A DNA stretch of 64,000 nt from Desulfobacterales bacterium (GTDB taxonomy: Bacteria > Desulfobacterota > Desulfobacteria > Desulfobacterales > Desulfosalsimonadaceae): assembly GCA_018335195.1 (NCBI GenBank), contig JAGXKN010000008.1, forward strand, positions 18,662 through 82,661. Reading direction: 5' to 3'. Positions 9,775-18,558 of the stretch are shown here, piece after piece. The notes beneath the pieces are model-generated. The model did not search any database. It saw nothing but the letters and a program-made list of their open reading frames with translations, and was not told the origin of the DNA. The position numbers were made by a program, and so were the translations under genes. Within the stretch, counting starts at the first letter, position 1. Every line of letters begins with the position of its first letter.

Positions 9775-10560
9775 TCAATTGGTCCGGTTTGTCTGTTTTA
9801 GCATGTAGTCGATATTGACATGGCTCATGGAACGGAAGATATTGTCCTTGATCTTTTTTTTGCCCCGGGTCAGTTCATTGACCAGCGATTTCATCTCCCC
9901 CCGTTTGGAATTATTCGCGGAAGGACACGGATTGTCATATTCCGGAAGCCCGATCTGCCCTGCCAGGCGGCGGATCCGGTCTTCATCCACGTATGCCAGG
10001 GGGCGGATAAGGGCAAAGCGCCCGGAAAACATTTCCTGCCACGGGCGCATGGTACTCATCACACCAGTATAGCACATATTAATGAACAGGGTTTCAATAA
10101 TGTCGTCCTTGTGATGCCCGAGGGCGATTTTGTTGCAGCCCAGCTCATCGGCGACTTCAAAAATCCGCTTGCGCCGCATACGGGCGCACATGAAACACGG
10201 ATTTTCCCGGTTTGCCTCGCTGTGTGCGAATGGACCGTTGTCCGTATACTCGACCCGCAGATCCCAGCCCATATCCCGGCACCATTTTTCCAGCTCCGGG
10301 GCAAAGCCGCCGTCAAATCCCGGGTCAATGTAAACCGGATGCAGGCGGTAATCAATGGGAATCCGTGCAAGCCGCACGGCAAGCATCCACAGAAGCGTCA
10401 GACTGTCTTTTCCGCCGGAAACAGCCACCAGGATACGGTCATCCGGGGCGATCATGTCATACTGATGAATCGCCCGGCCCATGTCCCGATTGACAGCCTT
10501 GTAGTCATAATCAGACATTGATTCAAACCCGAACACGCTATGAATCGGTTTGCGCATCAC
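9775..10560 (-). CDS. TtcA-family tRNA 2-thiolation ATPase
   Basis: This is a PP-loop ATPase of the TtcA/TtuA group, which thiolates tRNA with an iron-sulfur cluster. The PP-loop [16 protein letters not shown] is near residue 47, the CXXC motif [12 protein letters not shown] near residue 123, and the third cysteine region [13 protein letters not shown] near residue 217. E. coli TtcA makes 2-thiocytidine at position 32, and the architecture here agrees, although substrate is inferred. The frame opens at a GTG (10560) that overlaps rpoZ; an ATG at 10518 would give a shorter protein starting [10 protein letters not shown]. It sits in the rpoZ-ttcA-folE2 run. Confidence 0.87.
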   Translation of the reverse strand: MMRKPIHSVFGFESMSDYDYKAVNRDMGRAIHQYDMIAPDDRILVAVSGGKDSLTLLWMLAVRLARIPIDYRLHPVYIDPGFDGGFAPELEKWCRDMGWDLRVEYTDNGPFAHSEANRENPCFMCARMRRKRIFEVADELGCNKIALGHHKDDIIETLFINMCYTGVMSTMRPWQEMFSGRFALIRPLAYVDEDRIRRLAGQIGLPEYDNPCPSANNSKRGEMKSLVNELTRGKKKIKDNIFRSMSHVNIDYMLKQTNRTN

Positions 10561-10813
10561 CCTGGTGTTCAGTCGTATCTTCGGCTTCTTCAGGCTGATG
10601 TTCTATACCCTGGTAGTCTGTGTAGTGTTCGGTCACAAATACCTTACCGGCTGCGATTTCCCGCAGCGCCACCACGATGTCCTCGTTTTCCGGAGCTTCG
10701 ACCAGCCTGGCGGTGCCCTCTTTGAGCTGGCGTACGCGCTTGGCGGCCGCGTGCACCAGGAAAAAACGATTGGGGATGCGTTTTAAGCAGTCTTCCACGG
10801 TAACCCGTGCCAT
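10538..10813 (-). CDS. rpoZ: RNA polymerase omega subunit
   Basis: Omega chaperones assembly of the beta-prime subunit into RNA polymerase. The N-terminus [17 protein letters not shown] and the following phrase [11 protein letters not shown] are the conserved omega core, and the acidic tail (residues 70-91) is normal for the family. The length of 91 residues is standard. Its 3' end overlaps the annotated start of the TtcA-like gene by about 23 bp. Upstream, a palindromic repeat separates it from greA. Confidence 0.93.
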   Translation of the reverse strand: MARVTVEDCLKRIPNRFFLVHAAAKRVRQLKEGTARLVEAPENEDIVVALREIAAGKVFVTEHYTDYQGIEHQPEEAEDTTEHQGDAQTDS

Positions 10814-10889
10814 TTTTCAAAACCTCCTGTTTTATCAAGCAGCGCAATTCAGGTATTATACATTCGTTTCGTATAAACCTGCCATCTAA

Positions 10890-11061
10890 CATTAAATCCG
10901 AAAATCGAAATTCGAAACAAATTCGAAATCTGAATGACAGAATGAACAAAACAATCCGGAACAAACCACGGCATTTTTGTCACACATCGTTGTTTGCCCC
11001 AGACGTTATGGGGATTTCGTGTTTCGATATTCGGACTTTCTGAACGCGTTTCTGCGTTCAG
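10890..11061. repeat. TTCGAA-rich imperfect palindromic element, copy 2
   Basis: The gap between greA and rpoZ carries a left arm rich in CCGAAAATCGAAATTCGAAA (about 10899-10935) and a right arm GTGTTTCGATATTCGGAC (about 11020-11037), which is its approximate reverse complement. An 8-bp hairpin, CTGAACGC / GCGTTCAG (11040-11061), lies at the greA side. The sequence type matches the element at 7353-7600, so the two are probably copies of one repeat family. Confidence 0.5.
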
Positions 11062-11064
11062 AGG

Positions 11065-11532
11065 CTATACAATATCAACGAGTTCGTAATTTCTCCGCCC
11101 GCCGGGCGCATCCACAACGATTTCCTCTCCGAGCTGTTTTCCCACGATTGCCCGGCCCAGCGGAGATCCCACTGAAATGCGGCCTTCCTTGATATTGGAT
11201 TCCTCCGGCCCGACGAGCTGATAGGTGACCTCGTCTCCGGTATCTACGTTTTCAAGCACCACCGTGCAGCCGAACACGGCCTTTTCCTTGGAGAGCTGGT
11301 CCGGATCAATAACATCGGCGTTTGCCAGCTTGTATTCAAGTTCGTTGATGCGGGCATCCAGGAAGCTCTGCCGTTCTTTTGCAGCGTCAAATTCCGCGTT
11401 TTCGGACAAATCCCCGTGGGCCCGGGCCTCTTCAATGGCCTTGATGTTTCTGGGACGCTCCACGCTGCGAAGCTGGCTCAGTTCGTTTTTTAAAGTTTCG
11501 TATCCCTGTTTGGTGATCGGTACCTGTCTCAA
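11065..11532 (-). CDS. greA: Transcription elongation factor GreA
   Basis: GreA stimulates cleavage of the nascent transcript in backtracked RNA polymerase. The 155-residue protein has the N-terminal coiled coil with the acidic tip motif ARAHGDLSENAEFDAAKERQ (about residues 36-55) and the C-terminal FKBP-like domain with SPLGRAIVGKQ and GEEIVV. Its start overlaps the stop of the leuB-type gene by 4 bp, so the two are translationally coupled. Confidence 0.96.
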   Translation of the reverse strand: MRQVPITKQGYETLKNELSQLRSVERPRNIKAIEEARAHGDLSENAEFDAAKERQSFLDARINELEYKLANADVIDPDQLSKEKAVFGCTVVLENVDTGDEVTYQLVGPEESNIKEGRISVGSPLGRAIVGKQLGEEIVVDAPGGRRNYELVDIV

Positions 11533-12614
11533 TTTGATTCCTCTGATACCCCGGTTTTGATAAATTCTGCGACCATGTCTCCCACCTCGGCGGTGGAATA
11601 TCCCATTCTTCCGGCGCCCACATCCTTGATGCGGTCTTTTAACACTTTCTTGACAGCCGTCTCCACATCCGCAGCCGCTTTTTGTTCGCCCAGGGTTTCG
11701 AGCAGCAGCTGGGTGGAGGATATGGCAGCCAGCGGATTGATGATCTGTTTTCCGGCATAACGCGGCGCGGATCCGCCGATTGGCTCGAACATGGAAACGC
11801 CTTCCGGATTGATGTTGCCGCCGGCGGCGATCCCCATTCCGCCCTGGATCATGGCCCCGAGGTCGGTAATGATGTCTCCGAACATGTTGTCCGTGACAAT
11901 GACGTCAAACCACTCGGGATTTTTCACCATCCACATGCATGTAGCGTCCACGTGGGCGTAATCGGTCTCAATGTCCGGATATTCGGAAGCCACCGCATAA
12001 AAGGCCCGCTCCCAAAGGTCAAAGGCGTAGGTCAGCACGTTGGTTTTGCCGCAAAGGGTGAGCTTTTTCTTCTTGTTGCGGTTGCGGCAGTATTCAAATG
12101 CAAACCGGATGCATCTTTCCACGCCCTTGCGGGTGTTAATCGAGTCCTGCACGGCCACTTCATCCGGCGTACCGCGCTTTAGCGTCCCGCCGGCCCCGGC
12201 ATACAGCCCCTCGCTGTTTTCCCGGACCACTACGAAATCGATATCCGCAGGCCCCTTGCCGCCAAGCGGCGTCGCCACCCCTTCGTAGAGCTTGACAGGA
12301 CGAAGGTTGATGTACTGGTCGAGCTCAAAGCGCAGCTTGAGCAATAAATCTTTTTCCAGGATCCCGGGCCTGACTTCCGGATGCCCGATGGCGCCGAGAA
12401 AGATGCTGTCCATGCCGCGCAGTTCCGCAAGCACGGAGTCCGGCAGAACCTCGCCGGTTTTCATGTAATGCTCCCCGCCCAGGGGATACCATTTAAAGTC
12501 GAGGTCAAATCCGTGCTTTTCCGCCGCGCTTTTAAGCACCTTGACCCCTTCGTCCACCACTTCGGCACCGGTACCGTCACCCGGGATGACGGCCAGGGTG
12601 TATGTCTTCCCCAT
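11529..12614 (-). CDS. 3-isopropylmalate dehydrogenase-type (beta-decarboxylating) dehydrogenase
   Basis: This is an NAD-dependent decarboxylating dehydrogenase of the isopropylmalate/isocitrate/tartrate family. The N-terminus [18 protein letters not shown], the substrate-binding [12 protein letters not shown], the metal-binding [15 protein letters not shown] and the cofactor loop [13 protein letters not shown] are all present in 361 residues. The last loop favours NAD. The protein resembles the variant LeuB and tartrate dehydrogenase groups ([10 protein letters not shown]), so leucine biosynthesis is the most likely role but not proven; no leuA, leuC or leuD lies nearby. An AAGGAG sequence precedes the ATG. 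It is coupled to greA. Confidence 0.85.
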   Translation of the reverse strand: MGKTYTLAVIPGDGTGAEVVDEGVKVLKSAAEKHGFDLDFKWYPLGGEHYMKTGEVLPDSVLAELRGMDSIFLGAIGHPEVRPGILEKDLLLKLRFELDQYINLRPVKLYEGVATPLGGKGPADIDFVVVRENSEGLYAGAGGTLKRGTPDEVAVQDSINTRKGVERCIRFAFEYCRNRNKKKKLTLCGKTNVLTYAFDLWERAFYAVASEYPDIETDYAHVDATCMWMVKNPEWFDVIVTDNMFGDIITDLGAMIQGGMGIAAGGNINPEGVSMFEPIGGSAPRYAGKQIINPLAAISSTQLLLETLGEQKAAADVETAVKKVLKDRIKDVGAGRMGYSTAEVGDMVAEFIKTGVSEESN

Positions 12615-12709
12615 CTGGTTTAACTCCTTGTTGACTGTTGCGCAGTGCTACCAATATTTGCAAAATCGGGTAGACATAAACGGTATTGCCCGGTGACGCG
12701 CCACCCTAA

Positions 12710-12774
12710 TGGCGGACCGATGTGTCCGCCCTTAGAGGTATACGGTTGTCATTGTCTGCATTCTTTTGCAAAAA
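12710..12774 (-). repeat. Dispersed hairpin repeat, copy B
   Basis: Read on the minus strand this stretch parallels copy A at 6741-6802: GCAAAAGAATGCAG, CGTATA, then a GGCGGAC / GGTCCGCC hairpin. It occupies the 172-bp gap between psd and leuB, in which no gene was found. Confidence 0.5.
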
Positions 12775-12786
12775 CCAATAGGTCTC

Positions 12787-13491
12787 TTAATCCTGCCGAT
12801 ATCCTGATGGTGATGCGGCATCGGGCAGATATCCCACAATACTTGCACCCGCCCGGACCTTGTCACCCACGGCAACCGTCGGCCGGGATTCTTCCGGCAA
12901 AAACAAATCCACCCGGGAGCCGAAACAAATCATGCCGAAACGCTGCCCGGTTTCTACCTCCTGATTTTCTCCCGTGTTACAGATGATCCGCCTGGCCACC
13001 AGCCCGGCAATCTGCAACACGCCGAGCGTGTATCCGCTTTCGGATTCCAGGATCACCGCGTTGCGCTCGTTATGGGAAAACGCGGTTTCCCGGTCAGCCG
13101 GGTAAAAGCGGCCCGGGGTGTAGCTGATTTCCCTGACCTGGCCCCTGCAGGGGATGCGGTTGACATGAACGCTGAACAGGTTCATGAAAATCCCGATCTG
13201 CAGGCACCTGCCCGCTACATACGGGTTGTTGTCAGTTACGCGTACGCAGACAACTTTGCCATCCGCCGCGGAAACCAGCGCGCCTTGTGTATCTGGCGTA
13301 ATTCGGTCCGGATCCCGGAAAAACCAGCAGATGAAGAATGTGACCGCCAGTGCGGACAGGGCCAGGCCGACAATATCCACGAGGGCAAAAATCAGCGTGG
13401 CAAAACCTGCTGCTGCAATCAGCGGATACCCCGGCTCTGCAATAGGAAAGGCCGACCGGCTCTGCGGATCGGCCCGGAAAAAATTACCCAT
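12787..13491 (-). CDS. psd: Phosphatidylserine decarboxylase proenzyme
   Basis: Psd decarboxylates phosphatidylserine to phosphatidylethanolamine at the inner membrane and self-cleaves to make a pyruvoyl cofactor. The short, archaeal-like form is seen here: an N-terminal hydrophobic region (FATLIFALVDIVGLALSALA), then the catalytic domain with VSAADGKVV and VHVNRIPCRG. The self-cleavage motif is FGSRVDLFLP near residue 200, where the serine would become the pyruvoyl group. I prefer the ATG at 13491 (AGAGG just upstream, 234 residues) over an upstream TTG at 13506. No pssA is adjacent. A strong promoter lies upstream. Confidence 0.92.
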   Translation of the reverse strand: MGNFFRADPQSRSAFPIAEPGYPLIAAAGFATLIFALVDIVGLALSALAVTFFICWFFRDPDRITPDTQGALVSAADGKVVCVRVTDNNPYVAGRCLQIGIFMNLFSVHVNRIPCRGQVREISYTPGRFYPADRETAFSHNERNAVILESESGYTLGVLQIAGLVARRIICNTGENQEVETGQRFGMICFGSRVDLFLPEESRPTVAVGDKVRAGASIVGYLPDAASPSGYRQD

Positions 13492-13523
13492 TTGCCTCTT
13501 TTCCAATCGTATATAAATTTATT

Positions 13524-13552
13524 AATATATAATTTTTGCATTTGTCTGTCAA
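13524..13552 (-). promoter_or_regulatory. Predicted sigma-70 promoter for psd
   Basis: Minus strand TTGACA (13547-13552), a 17-bp A/T-rich spacer, then TATATT (13524-13529). This is one of the best matches to the sigma-70 consensus in the window and sits about 33 bp from the ATG. Confidence 0.6.
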
Positions 13553-13565
13553 CAGGAACACAAGG

Positions 13566-14282
13566 TCATCTTGCGGCTTTCACACCGGCCGGGGCGGCCT
13601 TTTTTCTTTCGGCATCGGAGTTTCGAATATACTCCGGCACGAGCTCAAACCCGGTTTGTGTTTGCCCGCATCTTGCGCGATGCCAGGCCATTTCCCCGAC
13701 CACGCCGGCCCGGAGGTGGTTTGCCGCATCCGGTGCAAAAAGCGCATATTCTCCAAGGCGGCTTTCCAGCAGGTCCCGGTACAAAAGTGCGCCGCTGCCC
13801 ACAAAACGGCAGGGCGCGTCAAGCTGCCGGATGTATTGGGCAAGCGCCTCAGGCGCGCAGACCCATGCCTGGCGGACCGGGTTCAGTTCGTTTTGTCCGG
13901 CCTTGTAGATTTGCGCGTATACCTCGCCTTTTCTGGCATCAATAGTCGGGCAGAGAAGTCCCTGATTTTCGCGCAGCGGGTATGCCAGGGCCGATAGTGA
14001 GGTAATGCCCACAATCGGCTTGCTGCAGGCAAGTGCAAAGCCCTTGACCGTGGCAAGTCCGATGCGCAGCCCGGTAAAGCTGCCGGGCCCCACGGTCACG
14101 CCATATGCATCCATGTCCGCGATCTGCAGCCCGGCAAGCTGCATCAGGGAATCGACCAGTTTCATCAGGTGCCGGGCATGAGTTTGATCAAAATGGACAA
14201 ATAGTTCCGCCCGGAGCCGGCCGTCGCTTACCAGCGCCGCACTGCAGGTCCGGCCTGCGGTATCCACTGCCAACAGGTTCAT
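13566..14282 (-). CDS. tsaB: tRNA threonylcarbamoyladenosine biosynthesis protein TsaB
   Basis: TsaB is the pseudo-peptidase scaffold that partners TsaD and TsaE to make t6A37 in ANN-decoding tRNAs. The protein starting at the ATG at 14282 has 238 residues and the ASKHA-fold phrases LLAVDTAGRTCSAAL at the N-terminus, THARHLMKLVDSLM, and GVTVGPGSFTGLRIGLATVKG. The open frame extends further upstream but overlaps lon, so the shorter start is used, 7 bp after the lon stop. The C-terminal portion (residues 150-238) is less conserved, as is usual for TsaB. Confidence 0.92.
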   Translation of the reverse strand: MNLLAVDTAGRTCSAALVSDGRLRAELFVHFDQTHARHLMKLVDSLMQLAGLQIADMDAYGVTVGPGSFTGLRIGLATVKGFALACSKPIVGITSLSALAYPLRENQGLLCPTIDARKGEVYAQIYKAGQNELNPVRQAWVCAPEALAQYIRQLDAPCRFVGSGALLYRDLLESRLGEYALFAPDAANHLRAGVVGEMAWHRARCGQTQTGFELVPEYIRNSDAERKKAAPAGVKAAR

Positions 14283-14289
14283 GACATCC

Positions 14290-16749
14290 CTATGCTTTTT
14301 CTTTTCCGGTCTGCGATTTGGCGGCGGTTTTGGTTCGGGTCTTTGCCGGCGCACGCTGCGGTGTTTTGGCCAGGTCCTTGCCGATGGCAACCTCGATTGC
14401 CTCGTCAAGGGTGTTGACCGGGATGAATTTGATTTTGCGGCGAACGTTTTTCGGAATCTCGGAGAGCTCGGGCTTGTTTTTCTGGGGAATGATAATGGTG
14501 TTAATGCCGAATCGCAGCGCGCCGATGGCCTTTTCCCGGAGTCCGCCCACCGGCAGGATTCTTCCCCGCAGAGAGACCTCGCCGGTCATGGCCACAGTCT
14601 TGTCCACGGGCCTGCGGGTCAGCGCCGAAATCAGGGCCGTGGCCATGGCAATGCCGGCTGACGGGCCGTCCTTGGGTATGGCGCCGGCCGGCACGTGGAT
14701 GTGGATATCCAGGCTGTCAAACGTATTTTTCTTCACGCCCAGTGCCTCGCGGTGGGCCCTGGCATAGCTCACTGCTGCCCGGGCCGATTCCTGCATGACC
14801 TCGCCGAGCTGGCCCGTGATGATAAGCTCGCCCTTTCCTTCAAGCAGGGAAACCTCCACGTAAAGCACCTCCCCGCCCACCTGTGTCCAGGCCAGGCCGG
14901 TGGCCAGACCCATCTGGCTTTCGTCCTGGTCAAGCTCCGGAATATATTGCGGCGGACCCAGATAGGTGTGCAGGTTGCCTCGGGTCACCCGGAACGGGCC
15001 GCTTTGGCCTTCAGCGATTTTTCTGGCAACTTTCCGGCATAAGGCGGCGATCTCCCGTTCCAGGTTCCGAAGCCCGGCCTCTGAGGTGTATTCGTTGATG
15101 ATCCGGGACAGCGACGCCGGGCTCAGGGAGAAATAGTCCGTTGTCAGACCGTTTTCCGAAAGTTGCCGGGGCAGGAGGTAGCGCTCCGCAATCACGGTTT
15201 TTTCCTCCTCTGTGTAGCCGGGCAGCTGGATGAGCTCCATGCGGTCGAGCAGGGCCGGGGGAATCGTGTCGGTCATGTTGGCCGTGAGAATAAACAGGAC
15301 CCTGGACAGATCAAACGGCATATTCACGAAATGGTCGCTGAAATTGGTGTTCTGTTCCGGGTCAAGGGCCTCGAGAAGCGCTGATGAGGGATCTCCCCGG
15401 AAATCCATGCCGATCTTGTCGATTTCGTCCATCATGAACACCGGGTTGTTGCTGTTGCAATAGCGAAGTCCCTGTAGAATCCTTCCCGGCATGGCGCCGA
15501 TATAGGTGCGGCGATGTCCCCGGATTTCTGCTTCATCCCGGATGCCTCCCAGTGAAAGCCTGAAAAATTTCCGGTTCATGGCATCGGCAATGGACTGGCC
15601 CAGCGAAGTTTTCCCAACCCCGGGCGGGCCCACAAAACACAAGATCTGGCCCTTTTTACCGGGGTTTAACTTGCGCACGCTCAGATATTCCAGAATCCGG
15701 TCCTTGACCCGGTCCAGGCTGTAGTGGTTTTTGTCCAGCACGGACTTGGCATGCGGAATGTCAATGACATCCTTTGTGGAGCGGCTCCATGGCAATTCGA
15801 CCAGCCAGTCGAGGTAAGTGCGCACAATGGTGGCTTCTGAAGAGTCCGGGTGCATCTGCTCCAGGCGCTTGAGCTGCTTTTCCGCCTCTTTGGCCGGCTC
15901 CTTGGGCATCTTGGCCTTCTTGATCCGTGAGCGGTAGTCCTCGACCTCGGCGGAGCGTTCGTCCTGCTCGCCGAGTTCCTTGTGAATGGCACGCACCTGT
16001 TCCCTTAAAAAATAATCCCGCTGGTTCTTGGAGATTTCATCACGCACGTTCGACTGGATTTTGGCCTGAACCGTGGAAAGTTCCACTTCCCGGGTCAAGT
16101 AATTGTTGACTTGGTTCAGGCGCTGCACCGGGTCCTCTTCTTCCAGCAGGCCCTGGGCTTCTTCAGTTTTGAGCTTGAGATTGGATGAAACCAGGTCGGC
16201 AAGCTTTCCCGGGTGTTCGATTTCGTCTAAAAGCATGCCGATCTCGCCGGTGTATTCACCCTTAATATTGAGTATTTTTTCACAGTTTTCCCGGACGTTA
16301 CGCATCAAGGCCTGATGTTCCAGATCAATTTCTTCAACCGAACGGTCCGGAATTAAATCAATATTGACATGATAATATGTTTTCTTATTGACAAACCGGG
16401 AAACCTTCGCCTTTTCAATGCCGTGGATCAAGACCTTGAAGTGCCCGTCAGGCAGCTTAAGCATCCGCAGGATCCGACAGACCGTCCCCACCCGGTAGAT
16501 TTCCTTGGAGTTGGGTTCCTCGGTCATGGGGTCCTTTTGGGCGGCGAGGAAAATCAGGCGGTTGTTTTGCATTGCATCCTCGATCGCTCGCATGGAGGGG
16601 TCTCGTCCAATGTATAACGGAAGCACCATGTCGGTAAAAATCACGACATCGCGCACCGGCAGCAGAGGGAGCCTTCCGGGAATTTCGATTTCGCGCTCCT
16701 CGTTGTCGTCAATGAGGCGAATCAGGTCTTCCTTATCGCTTTCAGCCAT
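14290..16749 (-). CDS. lon: ATP-dependent Lon protease
   Basis: Lon degrades misfolded and regulatory proteins in the cytoplasm. The 819-residue protein has the N-terminal substrate-binding LON domain, the Walker A GPPGVGKTSLG near residue 375, Walker B VFMMDEIDKIG, and the C-terminal Ser-Lys protease domain with the catalytic serine in KDGPSAGIAMA (near 696) and the lysine in GLREKAIGAL (near 738). A lysine- and alanine-rich tail of about 25 residues follows the protease domain. It is followed after 7 bp by tsaB. A promoter and two short direct repeats lie upstream. Confidence 0.97.
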   Translation of the reverse strand: MAESDKEDLIRLIDDNEEREIEIPGRLPLLPVRDVVIFTDMVLPLYIGRDPSMRAIEDAMQNNRLIFLAAQKDPMTEEPNSKEIYRVGTVCRILRMLKLPDGHFKVLIHGIEKAKVSRFVNKKTYYHVNIDLIPDRSVEEIDLEHQALMRNVRENCEKILNIKGEYTGEIGMLLDEIEHPGKLADLVSSNLKLKTEEAQGLLEEEDPVQRLNQVNNYLTREVELSTVQAKIQSNVRDEISKNQRDYFLREQVRAIHKELGEQDERSAEVEDYRSRIKKAKMPKEPAKEAEKQLKRLEQMHPDSSEATIVRTYLDWLVELPWSRSTKDVIDIPHAKSVLDKNHYSLDRVKDRILEYLSVRKLNPGKKGQILCFVGPPGVGKTSLGQSIADAMNRKFFRLSLGGIRDEAEIRGHRRTYIGAMPGRILQGLRYCNSNNPVFMMDEIDKIGMDFRGDPSSALLEALDPEQNTNFSDHFVNMPFDLSRVLFILTANMTDTIPPALLDRMELIQLPGYTEEEKTVIAERYLLPRQLSENGLTTDYFSLSPASLSRIINEYTSEAGLRNLEREIAALCRKVARKIAEGQSGPFRVTRGNLHTYLGPPQYIPELDQDESQMGLATGLAWTQVGGEVLYVEVSLLEGKGELIITGQLGEVMQESARAAVSYARAHREALGVKKNTFDSLDIHIHVPAGAIPKDGPSAGIAMATALISALTRRPVDKTVAMTGEVSLRGRILPVGGLREKAIGALRFGINTIIIPQKNKPELSEIPKNVRRKIKFIPVNTLDEAIEVAIGKDLAKTPQRAPAKTRTKTAAKSQTGKEKA

Positions 16750-16812
16750 TATTGCTCCTGACTTTCTTGGAATATCTGTTTTTTGACACTGGTAAAAATC
16801 GATTCCCGCTAC

Positions 16813-16841
16813 GAATAAATCAATCCGGGCAAGCGAGTCAA
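16813..16841 (-). promoter_or_regulatory. Predicted sigma-70 promoter for lon
   Basis: Minus strand TTGACT (16836-16841), 17-bp spacer, TTATTC (16813-16818). Two direct repeats of GGTAAAAATC(A/G)ATT, at about 16790-16803 and 16855-16868, bracket it; no HspR or CIRCE palindrome was recognised. Confidence 0.4.
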
Positions 16842-16936
16842 TAGTCTTGTGTCGGTAAAAATCAATTTGTTCTCAATACCGGATATGCTACAAGGGAACT
16901 TGTCTGTTAACTGTATTATTAAGCAAGGTGCCGGCC

Positions 16937-17716
16937 ATGTCAAACCTGATTATCGGTGTATTTTCCTTTTGCGCCGGTCTTTGTATCGGCAGTTTCTTAA
17001 ATGTCTGCATCAGCCGGCTACCCCGGAGCCTGTCAATCGTAAACCCGGGGTCCCGGTGTCCGCAGTGCGGCACGCCGATCCGGTTTTACGACAATATCCC
17101 GGTGCTCAGCTACCTTTTGCTGGGGGCGAAGTGCCGCGGCTGCGGTGAGTCCATTTCAGTGCGCTACCCGGCAGTCGAGCTGCTCGCCGGCACCATGGCA
17201 TGCGGCATTGTACTAAAATACGGGCCCACGATTCCGGCGCTGATTTATTTTCTTTTTATTGCCGCGCTCATTGTGGTGGCCTTTATCGATCTGGACCACC
17301 GCATTATCTTTGATCGCATCAGCCTGACCGGCGTTGTGGCCGGACTGGCCGCCTCCCTCGTATTGCCGGAAATCTCCTGGACCGATTCCCTGATCGGAAT
17401 TCTCGCCGGCGGCGGCAGCCTGTTTGCAGTGGCAATGGGATATTACCTGATCACCGGCAAGGAAGGCATGGGCGGCGGAGATATCAAGCTGCTGGCCATG
17501 ATCGGGGCTTTTACCGGATGGCAGGGCGTCGTCTTTACAATCTTTGCCGCCTCTGCCGCCGGAACGGCAGTGGGCCTTGCCCTCATGGCCTCGGCAGGTA
17601 AGAACCTCAAGTTTGCCGTGCCGTTCGGCCCGTTTTTATCCATGGGCGCCGTTGTCTATTTATTCTTTGGACAAGCGATAATTCACTGGTATTTAATGGG
17701 TTTTCGTCCGTACTAA
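16937..17716 (+). CDS. pilD: Prepilin peptidase / N-methyltransferase (A24 family)
   Basis: This membrane aspartyl protease cleaves and N-methylates type IV prepilins or type II secretion pseudopilins. The N-terminal cytoplasmic domain has the two zinc-binding CXXC pairs (CPQC and CRGC, about residues 37-70). The catalytic aspartates are in AFIDLDHRIIFD (near residue 120) and GMGGGDIKLLAMIGAF (near 185). About eight hydrophobic segments are visible in 259 residues. I chose the ATG at 16937, since AAGG lies 8 bp upstream; an in-frame GTG at 16928 is the alternative. No pilin or secretion genes are nearby, so the substrate system is unknown. Confidence 0.94.
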   Translation: MSNLIIGVFSFCAGLCIGSFLNVCISRLPRSLSIVNPGSRCPQCGTPIRFYDNIPVLSYLLLGAKCRGCGESISVRYPAVELLAGTMACGIVLKYGPTIPALIYFLFIAALIVVAFIDLDHRIIFDRISLTGVVAGLAASLVLPEISWTDSLIGILAGGGSLFAVAMGYYLITGKEGMGGGDIKLLAMIGAFTGWQGVVFTIFAASAAGTAVGLALMASAGKNLKFAVPFGPFLSMGAVVYLFFGQAIIHWYLMGFRPY

Positions 17717-17761
17717 ATTGTACAACAGGGAGCAAAACGGGCTTGAGGCATCAAAACATGC

Positions 17762-17790
17762 TTGACACACCGATTTGGCACAAGTATGTA
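17762..17790 (+). promoter_or_regulatory. Predicted sigma-70 promoter for the HU gene
   Basis: Perfect TTGACA (17762-17767), 17-bp spacer, TATGTA (17785-17790). It leaves a leader of roughly 180 bp before the HU start codon at 17976. Confidence 0.45.
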
Positions 17791-17975
17791 TATCAGACAG
17801 AGCGGTTCGATTTTCTGACAATCCTTTACCATACGAGACGAAACTGCTATCTCCATGCGCGGTTTTCACACACTTCAATCAACTCAATCAACATTGCCCA
17901 TTGCCGGCATTGCCACGTTCATCAAGGCAGACCAACACCTTATTTTTAACCCAAACAAATGAAAGGAGTCATGCA

Positions 17976-18245
17976 GTGAACAAAGCAGATTTAGTCAATG
18001 AAGTCGCAAAAGTCGTAAGCACCAAAAAAGAGGCCCAGGCTGCAGTGGATTGCGTAATCCAGACGATTACGAAAGCCATGTCCAAGGGCGACAGCGTAAC
18101 CCTGGTGGGATTCGGCACTTTCAAGCCGGTAAAGCGGGAAGCCAGAACCGGTCGCAATCCGCAAACCGGTGCCCCCATTCGCATCAGCGCACGCAAGGTG
18201 CCGAAATTTACACCGGGTAAAGGCTTAAAAGACGCGCTGAGCTGA
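17976..18245 (+). CDS. hup: DNA-binding protein HU
   Basis: HU is a small dimeric nucleoid protein that bends DNA. The 89-residue product starts at a GTG (17976) preceded by AAAGGAG at 7 bp; a longer open frame upstream has no HU homology. The core VTLVGFGTFKPVKREARTGR and the arm sequence NPQTGAPIRISARKVPKF are canonical. A palindromic element and a long perfect inverted repeat lie downstream. Confidence 0.96.
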   Translation: MNKADLVNEVAKVVSTKKEAQAAVDCVIQTITKAMSKGDSVTLVGFGTFKPVKREARTGRNPQTGAPIRISARKVPKFTPGKGLKDALS

Positions 18246-18277
18246 TTTCCACTTCATCCGCATTTTTCGTGAACAAG

Positions 18278-18397
18278 TTTGACCGTCTTGTAAAAAACCA
18301 GTTTGAGATGGCAAGAGAAAAGTTCAGTATCAAGGTGCCGCAAGTCCCGTGGAATGCGGCGCAACGCAGATATTGGACTTTTTACGAAGCCATCAAG
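18278..18397. repeat. Degenerate palindromic (MITE-like) element
   Basis: The 313-bp gap after HU has no gene. Arms at 18278-18300 (TTTGACCGTCTTGTAAAAAACC) and 18374-18397, whose reverse complement is CTTGATGGCTTCGTAAAAAG and onward, match at about three quarters of positions. Such TTCGTAAAAAGTC-type repeats are, to my knowledge, widespread in Desulfobacterota genomes. It is probably a decayed nonautonomous element. Confidence 0.45.
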
Positions 18398-18403
18398 TTT
18401 TTT

Positions 18404-18468
18404 CAAAAATAAAAATGTGCCGGGGTCTGTGAATTTTCCAGTTCCGCCAAGGCACATTTTTATTTTTG
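18404..18468. terminator. Perfect 18-bp inverted repeat, possible bidirectional terminator
   Basis: CAAAAATAAAAATGTGCC (18404-18421) is the exact reverse complement of 18451-18468, with a 29-nt loop. Because the arms are A/T-rich outside and GC-rich inside, either transcript would end in a U-rich tract. It may terminate HU (plus) or the HesB-like gene (minus). Confidence 0.45.
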
Positions 18469-18492
18469 CGTTTGGACGTCTTGCGGCAAGAC

Positions 18493-18530
18493 ACAAAAAA
18501 GGCAACACCAACGAAACCGGGTGTTGCCTT
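18493..18530 (-). terminator. Rho-independent terminator of the HesB-like gene
   Basis: AAGGCAACACC (18499-18509) pairs perfectly with GGTGTTGCCTT (18520-18530). On the minus strand the stem is followed by a TTTTTT run. It lies 29 bp beyond the HesB-like stop codon. Confidence 0.7.
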
Positions 18531-18558
18531 CAAACCTACCGGCTGGTGACTGCGGGAA

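Noticed and set aside
16790..16868. Paired GGTAAAAATC(A/G)ATT repeats upstream of lon as a heat-shock operator
   Set aside because: They are direct repeats with no dyad symmetry and match neither CIRCE nor HspR sites; kept only as a comment on the lon promoter.
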